DNA from: Candidatus Nitrotoga sp. 1052
GTDB lineage: Bacteria > Pseudomonadota > Gammaproteobacteria > Burkholderiales > Gallionellaceae
Reading direction: 5' to 3'
Length of the DNA stretch: 64,000 bases
Assembly (NCBI RefSeq): GCF_927312905.1
Contig: NZ_CAKMHQ010000037.1
Coordinates: 1-64,000 of the forward strand
Shown here: positions 17,616 through 28,687 of the stretch, one piece after another
Layout: the number at the start of each line of letters is the position of its first letter
Numbering within the stretch: the first letter of the stretch is position 1
Made by a program: the position numbers and the translations under genes
The notes under the pieces: generated by a model
What the model was told of the DNA's origin: nothing
The model's input: only the letters and a program-made list of their open reading frames with translations
Database searches by the model: none

Positions 17616-19679
17616 TCAACCGCCCGCACCACACATGACCAAGCCTTCCGATACCCAATTTTTAAGGGTCATCGCATTTACCTCAGTGATGTCAGCGGTA
17701 AACCGATGGTTGGAGTCGTTATACATCCATCGATTATTATATAAACGATAGATAGGTATGGTGTCTACCGGGCAGGTATTATTGACTGGCAATTTTACGT
17801 AAAACGCGATTCCCTCATATGTCCAGCCGGGATCATTCTTTACCTGGCTGCACTCGCCCGGGTCTGCGGTATAAAAATGTGAGTTTGGCCCCTTTCCCGG
17901 TGTTCCATAAAACCTGCACACTGGCACCGCCCCTTCAGAAGCCTGCCTCCATGCTAGAAAATATCCCTTGGTATCGCGCCAGCCAGCCCCTGCCCCACCT
18001 GACAGCACTGAGAATGATTCAGACCTTGATCCAGTGCGAAAATAGTGATTGAGGTCAACATTGTAGTATTCATAAACGAGAGAAAAAGGCTTAAAAGCAT
18101 TCACTACTTGTAACGTTGAATAGGCATCCAGCACGCCCCACCCGCAAAGTGGGTAGCTTGTTGTGCATTTCGAATCGGATGGAAAAGCGCGGCTGCCATA
18201 GATCATGCTAAGTATTAGCAATTCTGGGGCAATTTGGGAATCCAGCGCCAAGGCAAGAGAGGCCACACCAGAAACATGGGGTGCTGCCATGCTGGTTCCT
18301 TGTTCGTAATCTACTGCCCCTGATTCAGGAACTGTTTTACCAGAATTCACTGTTGATAAAATCCCTGCCCAGATGCCATAAGATGCTATATCTCCCCCCG
18401 GCGCAGATATGTCCACTTTATATTCAGAGCTATAGTTGCTATAGCTCGCTCGATACCCATAAGGTCCGACCGCGCCCACCGTTGTTACTCCAGCGCACGA
18501 CGCCGGCACATAATTGGCTGCGTCACTGTCACTATTGCCAGCGGCAACAATAATCAATGCCCCCTTGGCCTTGATTTGATTGATTGCTTCTGGATATACG
18601 GTACCGCTACATCCGCCCGGGCTGAATCCCCCAAGGCTCATGTTGATTATCTGCGCCGGGTGAGGGTTAGTCGGCACGCCTGGAACCGCAATTCCCGCTG
18701 CCCACAACATGCCATCGATAATGTCAGACCTATCTCCGCCACATTTTCCTAGAACACGGACGGGAAGAATTCGGGTCATCCAATTAATCCCGGCGATACC
18801 GGCGGAATTGTTTCCGGTAGAGGCAATAATCCCGGTAACGTGCGTGCCGTGCCACGAACTACTTTCTGCTGTCGATCCGGGCCCACATTCTCCAGCCTGA
18901 GTCCAATCTCCTGGGTCAAGTGCGTTGTTATCCCGACCATCTCCATCATTGGAGCTTAGGGGGTCTGAAATGAAGTCGTATCCGGGAAGAAGCCTGGGGG
19001 CAAACTCAGAGTTGGGCCTTACCCCAGTGTCGACCACCGCTACTACAGTGTCCAATAATCCTACTGTGATATCCCATGCTCGACCGAGATCAGCAGATCC
19101 TGGAAATGCCGCACTACTTTTAAGATTCCATTGGTCAGGTGCATAGGTATCATTAGGGATCATGGAATGATGTACGCGAGTATCAGCTTCCACGCTCTCA
19201 ACGTTAACGGATTGCCTGACGCGGTTCACAATGATTTCTGCTTCTGCCCAGGTCAGGGGCTTCGAAAAACGGAAAACAAACCGGTCTAACGACATGGCGC
19301 GGTTAAACTCCAAAGGGATTCCAGATAATCGACATATTTCTTCAATTAACTCTTGAGGTGGCGGTAAATTATTACGTGAAAGAAGTTTTGCTTCCATGGA
19401 ACGGAAGCTCACAATAAGACCGGTAACCTGCACATTATTGAGAACGCTATTGTCAATATTCTTGGCATCATTCGACAATGCTTTTTCAAGCTGAGGAGCA
19501 GGTGAGGCTGCCTTCATTCTTTCTGTCAGGGAATTTTCAATTCCAGACTGGTTCAGTATCTTATCGACCCCTCTAATTTCTACATCTACCAAATCAGCAG
19601 CTGATAAATTTCCGACAAATGCAACTGCAACTAGTAAACCCAAAATACACATGGTGATTTGGAGGAAGTTAATCTTCAT
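17616..19679 (-). CDS. Secreted subtilisin-like serine protease (S8) with DUF5648-like tail
   Basis: 687 aa with signal peptide (FVGNLSA-AD), AAGGA ribosome site and an N-terminal propeptide region (about 30-175). The S8 catalytic triad is visible: Asp217 in AVVDTG, His277 in WHGTHVTG and Ser463 in GTSMAAPHVSG; Asn in AAGNSDSDAA stabilises the transition state. After about residue 525 a distinct domain begins with YEYYNVDLNHYFRTGSRSES, NSHFYTADPGEC and RLYNNRWMYNDSNHRF. This is the repeated tyrosine/histidine pattern of DUF5648, often attached to secreted enzymes and possibly binding carbohydrate. Probably an extracellular degradative protease. Neighbours give no further clue. Confidence 0.9.
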   Translation of the reverse strand: MKINFLQITMCILGLLVAVAFVGNLSAADLVDVEIRGVDKILNQSGIENSLTERMKAASPAPQLEKALSNDAKNIDNSVLNNVQVTGLIVSFRSMEAKLLSRNNLPPPQELIEEICRLSGIPLEFNRAMSLDRFVFRFSKPLTWAEAEIIVNRVRQSVNVESVEADTRVHHSMIPNDTYAPDQWNLKSSAAFPGSADLGRAWDITVGLLDTVVAVVDTGVRPNSEFAPRLLPGYDFISDPLSSNDGDGRDNNALDPGDWTQAGECGPGSTAESSSWHGTHVTGIIASTGNNSAGIAGINWMTRILPVRVLGKCGGDRSDIIDGMLWAAGIAVPGVPTNPHPAQIINMSLGGFSPGGCSGTVYPEAINQIKAKGALIIVAAGNSDSDAANYVPASCAGVTTVGAVGPYGYRASYSNYSSEYKVDISAPGGDIASYGIWAGILSTVNSGKTVPESGAVDYEQGTSMAAPHVSGVASLALALDSQIAPELLILSMIYGSRAFPSDSKCTTSYPLCGWGVLDAYSTLQVVNAFKPFSLVYEYYNVDLNHYFRTGSRSESFSVLSGGAGAGWRDTKGYFLAWRQASEGAVPVCRFYGTPGKGPNSHFYTADPGECSQVKNDPGWTYEGIAFYVKLPVNNTCPVDTIPIYRLYNNRWMYNDSNHRFTADITEVNAMTLKNWVSEGLVMCGAGG

Positions 19680-19929
19680 GTTTTGTCCTTCTCATATTTT
19701 TTGAGCCATCCATACCAGGACAAAAGCTCCTGTTTTAGCGGTCTTGCTGGAATGAAATAATAAAACAATCGGTGATTTCTCAATGGTGCCCTTCCGTTGT
19801 TGTTATTCGAGTTAATGCCACGCAGGATCATGCGCGATGAATAAACATAAGACAAGTATGCGTAACAGAAAAGAAGCAGATTAGCTGTCTCATGTGCTTA
19901 CTGGTGGTGCGTTCCAGTAAAACCATTAC

Positions 19930-20001
19930 CGTTCGCTGTAAGCTTGTCGAACCGCTAGTTCCGCGCCAATACCGGCCTTCGACAAGTTCAGTCCGAACGG
20001 A
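19930..20001. repeat. Inverted repeat pair of a dispersed palindromic element
   Basis: CCGTTCGCTGTAAGCTTGTCGAA (19930-19952) pairs with TTCGACAAGTTCAGTCCGAACGG (19979-20001), allowing a hairpin. The second arm is of the common GGCCTTCGACAAGCTCAGG type dispersed in many proteobacterial genomes. The remaining bases of the 19680-20079 gap hold no gene. Confidence 0.65.
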
Positions 20002-20079
20002 TTATTTGTACTTGTTTTAACGGAACGATCTACTAGTTGGGAGATTATGAAATTAATAAACGAAATTGGTACGAAATTG

Positions 20080-21230
20080 GGTAGAGTAGAGAACAGTCTC
20101 TCGCCTGCCCTCCCTCATCAAACCGTGCATGCAGTTTTCCCGCACACGGCTTTCCGATGTTCTTCATATCAAGGCATGCGCCGATTTCCAGCCCGCTGTT
20201 GTCGGAACTTTGTATAACCCATAGTGCGTATATAGCTGTTGACTCGGGAAACGGCCGATGCCGATTCCACGATCCTTGACCTTGTGCCGTTTCATCAGGT
20301 GCGTGCGCAAGCGTTCTTCCGCATGCGTCTTCACCTTGTCCAGTACCTTGCTGGAATTCTTGTAATGAAAGTAGTTCGTCCACCCGCGAAGGGTGGCGTT
20401 CATGCTTCCAGCAATATGTTCCAGTGGTATCGGTGTACGTTCACGACTGGTCATTTGCGTTATACGCTCCTTGATTTTTGCAAGCGATTTAGCAGCCGGG
20501 CATATATGCGTGTAGCGTTTGCCCGACCTCCGACTCTTGCTCATCCTTATTTCAAAACCCAGGAAGATAAAGCTTTCCTGCCGTGCATCAACGATGTGGG
20601 TCTTGCTCTCGTTAAGCGTGAGATCAAGCCGATCCAGCACATGTCGTACCGCTGCCAGTGGCGCATCTGTTTTGCCTCTGCACAGCACCACGAAGTCATC
20701 CGCATAGCGGACGATGTGTGCTTGCAGTTTTCTGCGCAGTTGATGCTTGTCCCAGATCCGGTCAAGCAGGTGCAGGTAGCAGTTTGCTAGCAGCGGGGAA
20801 ATGACGCCGCCTTGCGGCGTCCCTTTGCTGTTGGCCTTACCGCCGACCACATTTTTCCTGGTGCCGTCCTTGTCCTCTCCAATGACCGGCGCTTTGAGCC
20901 ATAGCTTGATTACGTGCAGTATCGCACTGTCAACTACGCGCTCGGCTTCGATGGCCAGCAGTTTGGTGTGGGGAATGCTGTCGAAATATTTCGACAGGTC
21001 GGCATCGATGACGTTGGTGTAGCCTTGATGAAGGGCGTTCGCTATGTCATCTACCGCTTGATGGGCGGATTTCTTTGGCCTGAATCCATAGGAAGTCGGG
21101 TTGAAATCCGCTTCAAATATCGGTTTGATGATGAGCTTAACCGCCATCCGGGCTACGCGGTCGCGGATCGTCGGTATCCCGAGCGGTCGCTGACTGCCGT
21201 CCGCTTTTGGAATCATGACGCGCCGCAGTA
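20080..21230 (-). mobile_element. 5'-truncated group II intron
   Basis: The 3' part of a group II intron on the minus strand. Downstream of the reverse-transcriptase frame lies domain V (20120-20152, minus strand starts AAGCCGTGTGCGGGAAAACT, with an AGC entry and GAAA-type loop) followed by a domain VI-like stem ending near CTACTCTACCC. The 5' ribozyme domains and the first part of the protein are missing, cut at the junction with the IS110-type remnant near 21230. Confidence 0.75.
20164..21216 (-). pseudogene. ltrA: Group II intron reverse transcriptase/maturase, N-terminally truncated
   Basis: 350 residues remain. They open at MIPKADGSQRPLGIPTIRDR, which in intact proteins is preceded by about 80-100 residues; those are missing because the gene is cut. 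What remains has the RT core (TPQGGVISPLLANCYLHLLD; catalytic YADDF; GFEIRMSKSR) and the maturase X domain (RGWTNYFHYKNSSKV). No HNH endonuclease domain is seen at the C-terminus. Since the coding part is continuous from MIPK, a shortened protein could be made, but without the fingers region it is unlikely to work. Confidence 0.8.
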
Positions 21231-22127
21231 GTGAAAAACACCCAGTCAGGCATTATTGATTTGCTGGCTTGGGTTGCCAACCAAAACGTTTCCCCAGAAG
21301 AATTACATATCGTCATGGAAGCCACCGGTATCTATCACGAACAAGCTGCCATGGCGCTCGCGGATGCTGGCGTGATGGATGGTATCCATCATCAATCCGG
21401 CGCAGGTTAAAGATTTTGGCCGTGGGCTAGCCGTGCGCACCAAGACCGATAGCGTGGACAGCGTTGTGCTGGCCCGATATGGCGCATTACTCAAACCCAA
21501 AGCTTGGGTGCCGCCCCGTCAGGAAGCACGGGTACTGCAAGCGATATTAGTATGCCGTGAAGCCATTGCCCAAGATTTACAACGCGAGCGCAATCGCCAG
21601 GAGAAAGCCGTTGCCACAGACACGCCAGCGCTGATTCATAAATCACTTGAAGATAGCATTGGGTTCTGGTCAAGCAGTTAGCCCAGCTGCAAAAGGATAT
21701 TGACGAACACATCGACAAGCATTCGAATCTTCAGAAAGATAGGGCATTGCTCCAGAGTATTCCAGCAATTGGCCCGCAGGTGGGGAGCAATATACTCTCT
21801 GTGAACAACCATGATTTCGGTTCGGCGGAACAGTTGGCGGCTTATCTGGGACTCGTTCCGGTGGAACTGCAATCGGGTAGTTCTGTGCTGGGACGCACGA
21901 GAATGTCCAAGGCCGGCCCCGTCAGAATACGTGCCGTATTATATATGGCTGCTGTCGTGGGGACACGTTGCAACCCACACGTCAAAGCTGTCTATGAACG
22001 CCTGCTTGCCCGAGTCAAGTCCAAGATGTCCTCCCTCGGTGCCGCAATGCGCAAGCTGGTGCATTTATGCTTTGGCGTACTCAAAACTCAACAGCCGTAT
22101 CAACACGATTATCTGAAAAATGCTTGA
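21231..22127 (+). pseudogene. IS110-family transposase, truncated and frameshifted twice
   Basis: Segments in three frames join into a DEDD transposase: KNTQSGIIDLLAWVANQNVS, ELHIVMEATGIYHEQAAM; then INPAQVKDFGRGLAVRTKTD and SVDSVVLARYGALLKP; then LLQSIPAIGPQVGSNILSVN with YLGLVPVELQSGSSVLGRTR, the Transposase_20 part with its serine region. The start of the DEDD domain is missing. The first frameshift is a 4-bp tandem duplication (ATGGATGG near 21373-21380). The second is near 21668, where one base appears lost in a G run. The element is therefore dead. Confidence 0.85.
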
Positions 22128-22266
22128 CTTTAAAGACGGTATCTACCGCGCTATTGAAGCATATAATGCGATGTAGTAGACTTCTTATCTGAACCGAAAT
22201 ATCGAGTGGGTCACAGTGGCCCGGGAAACCGGCCCCGAATACGATGCAGAAGAAAGGTGGGCAATC

Positions 22267-22548
22267 ATGAGCAAGCGCTTCCAAAATTGGGCTGAGACGT
22301 GGATCGAGGATAACATCCTTCATGGCGGTAATCCCGACATCGAGAACTACGATGCGCGGGCAAGACGGCTGATGGATGAAATGTACGCCGCGGCGGCTGC
22401 GGCCAACTTCTCAGACTTAGAGACCGCGGAGGAGCGGAAGCACCTTGCACCCCTGGTTTTGGCGAAGGTCTCGGACGACACCGAATTTGACTACGATACA
22501 TTTACGCTCAAGTATCTACTGGCAAGTGAGTTTGAAGACGGCGACTGA
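22267..22548 (+). CDS. Hypothetical small acidic protein
   Basis: 93 aa from the ATG at 22267, preceded by GAAAGGTGG. Highly acidic and helical (FQNWAETWIEDNILHGGNPD, RARRLMDEMYAAAAAANFSD, ending EFEDGD), with no cysteine, signal or membrane segment. An upstream in-frame GTG (22216) would add 17 residues. No family recognised with certainty. It lies between IS110 debris and the HEPN gene, transcribed convergently with the latter. Confidence 0.5.
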   Translation: MSKRFQNWAETWIEDNILHGGNPDIENYDARARRLMDEMYAAAAAANFSDLETAEERKHLAPLVLAKVSDDTEFDYDTFTLKYLLASEFEDGD

Positions 22549-22930
22549 GCCCCGCCTGTCCGACTTACTCACACTGGCTCATCAACACATTCAGGATGGT
22601 CCATGGAAAACTTGGAATCAAGTGGGGTCTTGACTCCATTTTTTCACTCATTCCTGTACCTATAGTCTTTACCATCCTATTCTCTCATTTGAACACTTCC
22701 AAACTAATTTCACGCGAGACATAACCTACCGTGCTTGACTACTTGACTAACCCCGTTCGTTTCGTGATGTTGGGCTTCATTTCATTCAGCCCAAACTACC
22801 GCGCTAGCTAGTATTGAATTTCATCCACCTGGAACATATAAGATCGAAAATAGGATACCACGGCTTGAAACGCAGTTCCGCTTGTGCGCAGGGTTATGCG
22901 ACCTACTCATTGAGCCCCTCTGGCTTGCTC
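22549..22930. other. Intergenic with a palindromic repeat
   Basis: 382 bases between two convergent genes. The only clear structure is an inverted repeat at 22770-22794 (TTGGGCT ... AGCCCAA), of the GTTGGGCTTCRTTC...AGCCCAAC type common as a dispersed hairpin in betaproteobacteria. It may serve as a bidirectional 3' end. Confidence 0.5.
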
Positions 22931-23740
22931 TTACGGTGTCGGCAATTGAGAAATTGGAAGCTCGATTTGTGGATTCTTGCGGTCCTCGTACTCTGTACTG
23001 TGCCAATGCACATGCAATTCGACTTCGAGCCACTCTGTAACTTGAAGACAACATTCGTAGGACTCAAGGAAATATTGGATGTCTGCGGGCAAGGCCATGC
23101 CGGACTTGACGCGTGTATGTGACCCCGCCTTTCGCATATAAACATCATTGGCAATACCGCTGTTGTGAACGAAGATGTCTCGCGTGGCTTTGATTTCCAT
23201 GTAGCGATGAAATGCCGGGCACTCAAGAAGATTCACCGACAATAGTTGCTGCATTGATTCGGAGAATTCAGCGGGAGACTTGTACGCAAGCTCGTTCAAG
23301 AATGCATCAGTAGCTCGAATGTGAACCTCCTCAAGAGAAGTTGATTCAAGCACGGTTTGAAGTGGAACACTGCGCTTGCCACCAAGTTTCTGTGGGTAGC
23401 GCATTACTACAGCGCGAACAACATCGCTTAGCATGGTTTCAATGAGCGTTACTAATTGCACCAATGCATTGATACTGAGTTGGTGAAAGGCTAAAAACTG
23501 GTACTTTGAAAGCAGTTGTTCTTTACGGTATATCCGAGTGCTTGAGATGGCTGTCTTGTTTGGGTTGTAGCCGACCGGGAATGTAACTTCGATTTCCTCG
23601 TTCTCCATGTCTTGCATGCTCCGAGCCGCGATATCGAACGCACCATAGGTAAGTTGAGCAAGTTCGCCCTGATCGTACATCGCGTGTTTCGCCGCCAGCA
23701 GAATTTGATTTAGCTGGTTACCAAGGTTAAGGGTAGTCAT
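22931..23740 (-). CDS. HEPN-domain protein, possible RNase
   Basis: 269 aa, cytosolic. The C-terminal third has the HEPN signature RX4H: in KATRDIFVHNSGIANDVY, Arg187 and His192 have the right spacing, and the surrounding E-K-x-x-R-D-x-x-x-H-N-x-G-I-x-N pattern resembles the RiboL-PSP/MAE_28990-like HEPN subgroup. The earlier part is long helices (LAFHQLSINALVQLVTLIET). In this family RX4-6H proteins are often metal-independent RNases in toxin-antitoxin, abortive infection or CRISPR contexts. No antitoxin (nucleotidyltransferase or small DNA-binding gene) lies next to it, unless the convergent 22267 gene plays that part. Biochemical activity is inference. Confidence 0.65.
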   Translation of the reverse strand: MTTLNLGNQLNQILLAAKHAMYDQGELAQLTYGAFDIAARSMQDMENEEIEVTFPVGYNPNKTAISSTRIYRKEQLLSKYQFLAFHQLSINALVQLVTLIETMLSDVVRAVVMRYPQKLGGKRSVPLQTVLESTSLEEVHIRATDAFLNELAYKSPAEFSESMQQLLSVNLLECPAFHRYMEIKATRDIFVHNSGIANDVYMRKAGSHTRVKSGMALPADIQYFLESYECCLQVTEWLEVELHVHWHSTEYEDRKNPQIELPISQLPTP

Positions 23741-23901
23741 AAATTAAAAGAGCTCTCTATCTGACCAGTTAAGGCAAATGCGCGATTGATGTAAAGCTCA
23801 GGGGATCATAGCGTTGCGATCAAATATATCGAACCATGTGCCTCTGCTACTGACGGCAAGCGACCAGTATTTTCAGCAGATGTTTCAAATGCGACACATA
23901 A

Positions 23902-25940
<2,039 letters not shown>

Positions 25941-26032
25941 CAAGCAAACAAATTACTGTAAATGAGATGGGAAAGCAAGCATGTACTATTTCCGATACCG
26001 AAAGGGTCGTAAGTGGGGATGTCGTTAACAGT

Positions 26033-26965
26033 TCATGCAACAAGCTGGGCGATCAACGCCACGTCGGCGACACCGGTCATCGGCAGGCCATGAGTAGACT
26101 GGTATTTTTTAATGAGTTGCTGTGAGGTTTGACCGAATATTCCATCCGCATTAATGTCCACGCCGCGATCCGACAGTCCAAGCTGGAGAAGGCGTACATC
26201 CAGCCCGCGTTGCAGAGGCGATTGCAGAGCCAATGAACGCGTCCCAGGCTGCGGGCCATCGTAACAGCCGCGCGGAGTGGCTGAAAGCGTTACGCTAGAA
26301 ATTTCTTGACCGCGTACAACCAGCGGTAGCTCTAGCCCCCAGTAACCCTGATCAATCAGGCGCTGGAAGGTATCCATGCGATAGACGGTGGCGCGTAAGT
26401 CGGCACGAGTATTTTCAGCCAGCCAAGCGCGGCGGATGGCTATGTAAGCGGCAATCCATTTCTGCTCGCTGGCGCTGGTGATATCGCCGACCTGTTGTGT
26501 GGTGCGGTTGCGCATTAATTTCCATGAGCCGTGTACGAAACTGTCGTATACCACCGCCACCCCAAGCGGACTAGTGATCTTTAGGAGCTCCGCAGAATGA
26601 GCGGCAGGCTGCCAATAGGTCTCGTCGAAAAAGGTATCCTGCGTATCGCGCATAACGTTGTCGTCAGCACTGGTACGTAGCAGGTTATGCAGTTTGAATT
26701 CCTTATCCAGCTTAAGGTCGCGTGCCGCAAAACGCGGCAGATATGATGCTAAACGGGTGCCGAAGCGGGCACCCGAGTTCGCACAATAGCGCTGCATTAA
26801 CTCATTTAGGTTACCTGAGCCCAGTGTGGTCTGCGACCGGCCGAAGGTGAGATGTCCTGTGTCACCAGCAATCAATGTCACTTGGCCGTAATCACCCAGT
26901 ACCTCGCCGGTCTCGAAGATATTTACGAGGGCCTCGGCGGTTTTCTTTTGGGTTGCTGTCAACAT
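26033..26965 (-). CDS. GH46-like chitosanase with peptidoglycan-binding domain
   Basis: 310 aa. The N-terminal part has the GH46 pattern: EALVNIFETGEVLGDYG with the likely catalytic Glu18, then AGDTGHLTFGRSQTTLG with the likely catalytic Asp35. The domain continues to about residue 230 (VVYDSFVHGSW, RATVYRMDTFQRLID). Residues about 240-308 form a PG_binding_1 repeat (LQRGLDVRLLQLGL, GIFGQTSQQLIKKYQSTHGL). No signal peptide is seen, so export may be by another route. It probably hydrolyses chitosan-like polymers or cell-wall glycan. GCGGAG precedes ATG. The nearest gene (thiC) is not functionally linked. Confidence 0.8.
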   Translation of the reverse strand: MLTATQKKTAEALVNIFETGEVLGDYGQVTLIAGDTGHLTFGRSQTTLGSGNLNELMQRYCANSGARFGTRLASYLPRFAARDLKLDKEFKLHNLLRTSADDNVMRDTQDTFFDETYWQPAAHSAELLKITSPLGVAVVYDSFVHGSWKLMRNRTTQQVGDITSASEQKWIAAYIAIRRAWLAENTRADLRATVYRMDTFQRLIDQGYWGLELPLVVRGQEISSVTLSATPRGCYDGPQPGTRSLALQSPLQRGLDVRLLQLGLSDRGVDINADGIFGQTSQQLIKKYQSTHGLPMTGVADVALIAQLVA

Positions 26966-27033
26966 AACCGTAACTCCGCAATTTTTGAGTTGAGTCCTAC
27001 TATCGCTACCGGTACTGAATACATCACCTAAAC

Positions 27034-27882
27034 TTACACATCAAATGCCACATCCCCTTCATCCACCATGTCTCCCACATTGATATTCTTGAAGTCAAAC
27101 AGCTTGCTGTCCATCAGGTGTGAGGGTTTAACGTTCTGCATGGCGGTGAAAATGGACTGGCTGCGACCGGGGTACTGACGCTCCCACGCAGTCAACATTT
27201 CCTTGATGTTCTGGCGTTGCAGGTTTTCCTGTGCGCCGCACAAATTGCACGGGATGATGGGGTATTTCATGGTGCGGGCAAAACTGGCAATGTCTTTCTC
27301 GGCGCAATAAGCCAGGGGACGAATCACCACGTGGTCGCCCTTGTCCGTAACCAGCTTTGGTGGCATAGCCTTGAGTTTGCCGCCGAAAAATATATTCAGA
27401 AACAGTGTCTCTATCATGTCGTCGCGGTGATGGCCCAATGCGATCTTGTTCGCACCCAACTCTCCGGCCACGCGATAGATGATGCCGCGACGTAAACGCG
27501 AGCAGAGTGAGCAGGTGGTTTTGCCTTCTGGAATTTTTTCCTTGACTATGGAATAGGTGTCCTGAGTTTCAATGCGATACTCGATGCCAATGGATTTGAA
27601 ATAGTCCGGCAGTATATGCTCCGGAAAACCCGGCTGCTTCTGATCCAGATTCATCGCGATAAGGCGAAAATTAATCGGCGCGCGTTTTTGCAGCGTACGC
27701 AAAATCTCCAGCAGAGTATAAGAATCCTTGCCACCAGACATGCACACCATTATGGTGTCGCCTTCCTCGATCATGTTGAAGTCGCCGATAGCGCGGCCAA
27801 CATGCTGTTCCAGTCGTCCGCGCAGGCGGTTAAAGTTACTGGAGTGATGCTCAAAATGGATGGGTTGTGTAATGGCGTTCAT
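27034..27882 (-). CDS. ttcA: tRNA 2-thiocytidine(32) synthetase TtcA
   Basis: 282 aa. The enzyme thiolates cytidine 32 in tRNA using ATP and an iron-sulfur cluster. The PP-loop [10 protein letters not shown] (near 50) and the two CxxC pairs ([20 protein letters not shown]) that bind the cluster are intact. The length is near the E. coli 311 aa but shorter at the N-terminus. It follows the pteridine-reductase-like gene with a 9-bp gap, same strand, so they may be co-transcribed. The ribosome site is weak. Confidence 0.95.
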   Translation of the reverse strand: MNAITQPIHFEHHSSNFNRLRGRLEQHVGRAIGDFNMIEEGDTIMVCMSGGKDSYTLLEILRTLQKRAPINFRLIAMNLDQKQPGFPEHILPDYFKSIGIEYRIETQDTYSIVKEKIPEGKTTCSLCSRLRRGIIYRVAGELGANKIALGHHRDDMIETLFLNIFFGGKLKAMPPKLVTDKGDHVVIRPLAYCAEKDIASFARTMKYPIIPCNLCGAQENLQRQNIKEMLTAWERQYPGRSQSIFTAMQNVKPSHLMDSKLFDFKNINVGDMVDEGDVAFDV

Positions 27883-27891
27883 ATTGTTCGT

Positions 27892-28632
27892 TCAAAGGTT
27901 AATACTGCGTCCGCCATCCACCGCAATAATTTGTCCGGTGATGTAGGGCGCATCGTTTAATAAAAATTTCACGGTACGGGCAATGTCGTCGGGCTCACCT
28001 TCACGCTTGAGCAAGGTGTGTGCGATGATCTGCCTCCGCCGCGCCTCATCGCTCCATTCTGCACTTTCAGGCCACACAATGACACCGGGGGCAATAGCAT
28101 TGACGCGCACCTGTGGGGCCATTTCCTGCGCCAGCGCGCGCGTGAGCGCCGACAGCCCGCCCTTTGCTATGCTATACAAGAGATGGCCGTGCATTGGCCG
28201 TTCGGCATGAATGTCGACAATGTTGACAATGGCGCCGTGGTTGTGGCGCAACTCCTTTTCTGCCGCTTGTGCGAGCAGCAGCGGGGCTTTCAGGTTGGTG
28301 CCGATGAGGTCGTTCCAGTTTTGATCGTTAACATCGCCCAGTGACGTTGCGAAAAAACTGGAGGCATTGTTAACCAGCGCGTCCAGCCGACCAAAGTGAC
28401 TGATGGTTTCCTCTACCAGCCGGAACAGAGCTTGCGGGTCCAGCAGGTCGGCCTGTATGTGCAGCACAGAGCCGGGACGCTCGGCTTGCAACTCGGATTG
28501 CAGAGCCAATGCATCCTGCGCAGAAGAACGGTAGTGCAGCGCGATGTCCGCCCCCGCTGCGTGCAGCTTGCGGCAGATCGCTGCACCCACGCGTTTTGCG
28601 CCACCCGTCACTAATACCACTTTACCTTGCAT
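27892..28632 (-). CDS. SDR-family pteridine/dihydrofolate reductase (FolM-like)
   Basis: 246 aa from MQGKVVLVTGGAKRVGAAI, with GTGGAGAG upstream; earlier in-frame starts are not supported by homology. The cofactor motif TGGAKRVG, NNASSFF (family NNAS/NNAG), and the catalytic Tyr-Lys (LYSIAKGGLSALTRALA) are present. The GGAKR and NNASxF motifs are typical of PTR1/FolM pteridine reductases, which reduce dihydrofolate or dihydromonapterin. It is divergent to midA with 55 bp between starts, and 9 bp ahead of ttcA. Confidence 0.85.
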   Translation of the reverse strand: MQGKVVLVTGGAKRVGAAICRKLHAAGADIALHYRSSAQDALALQSELQAERPGSVLHIQADLLDPQALFRLVEETISHFGRLDALVNNASSFFATSLGDVNDQNWNDLIGTNLKAPLLLAQAAEKELRHNHGAIVNIVDIHAERPMHGHLLYSIAKGGLSALTRALAQEMAPQVRVNAIAPGVIVWPESAEWSDEARRRQIIAHTLLKREGEPDDIARTVKFLLNDAPYITGQIIAVDGGRSINL

Positions 28633-28687
28633 GGTGCTCTCCACTAAACTTACGGCTTGTAATTTAACACATCCCCATCGCTCAATC

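Noticed and set aside
20045-20383. Minus-strand frame of 112 codons at the intron end
   Set aside because: It overlaps the maturase C-terminus in another frame and runs through domain V; no protein pattern.
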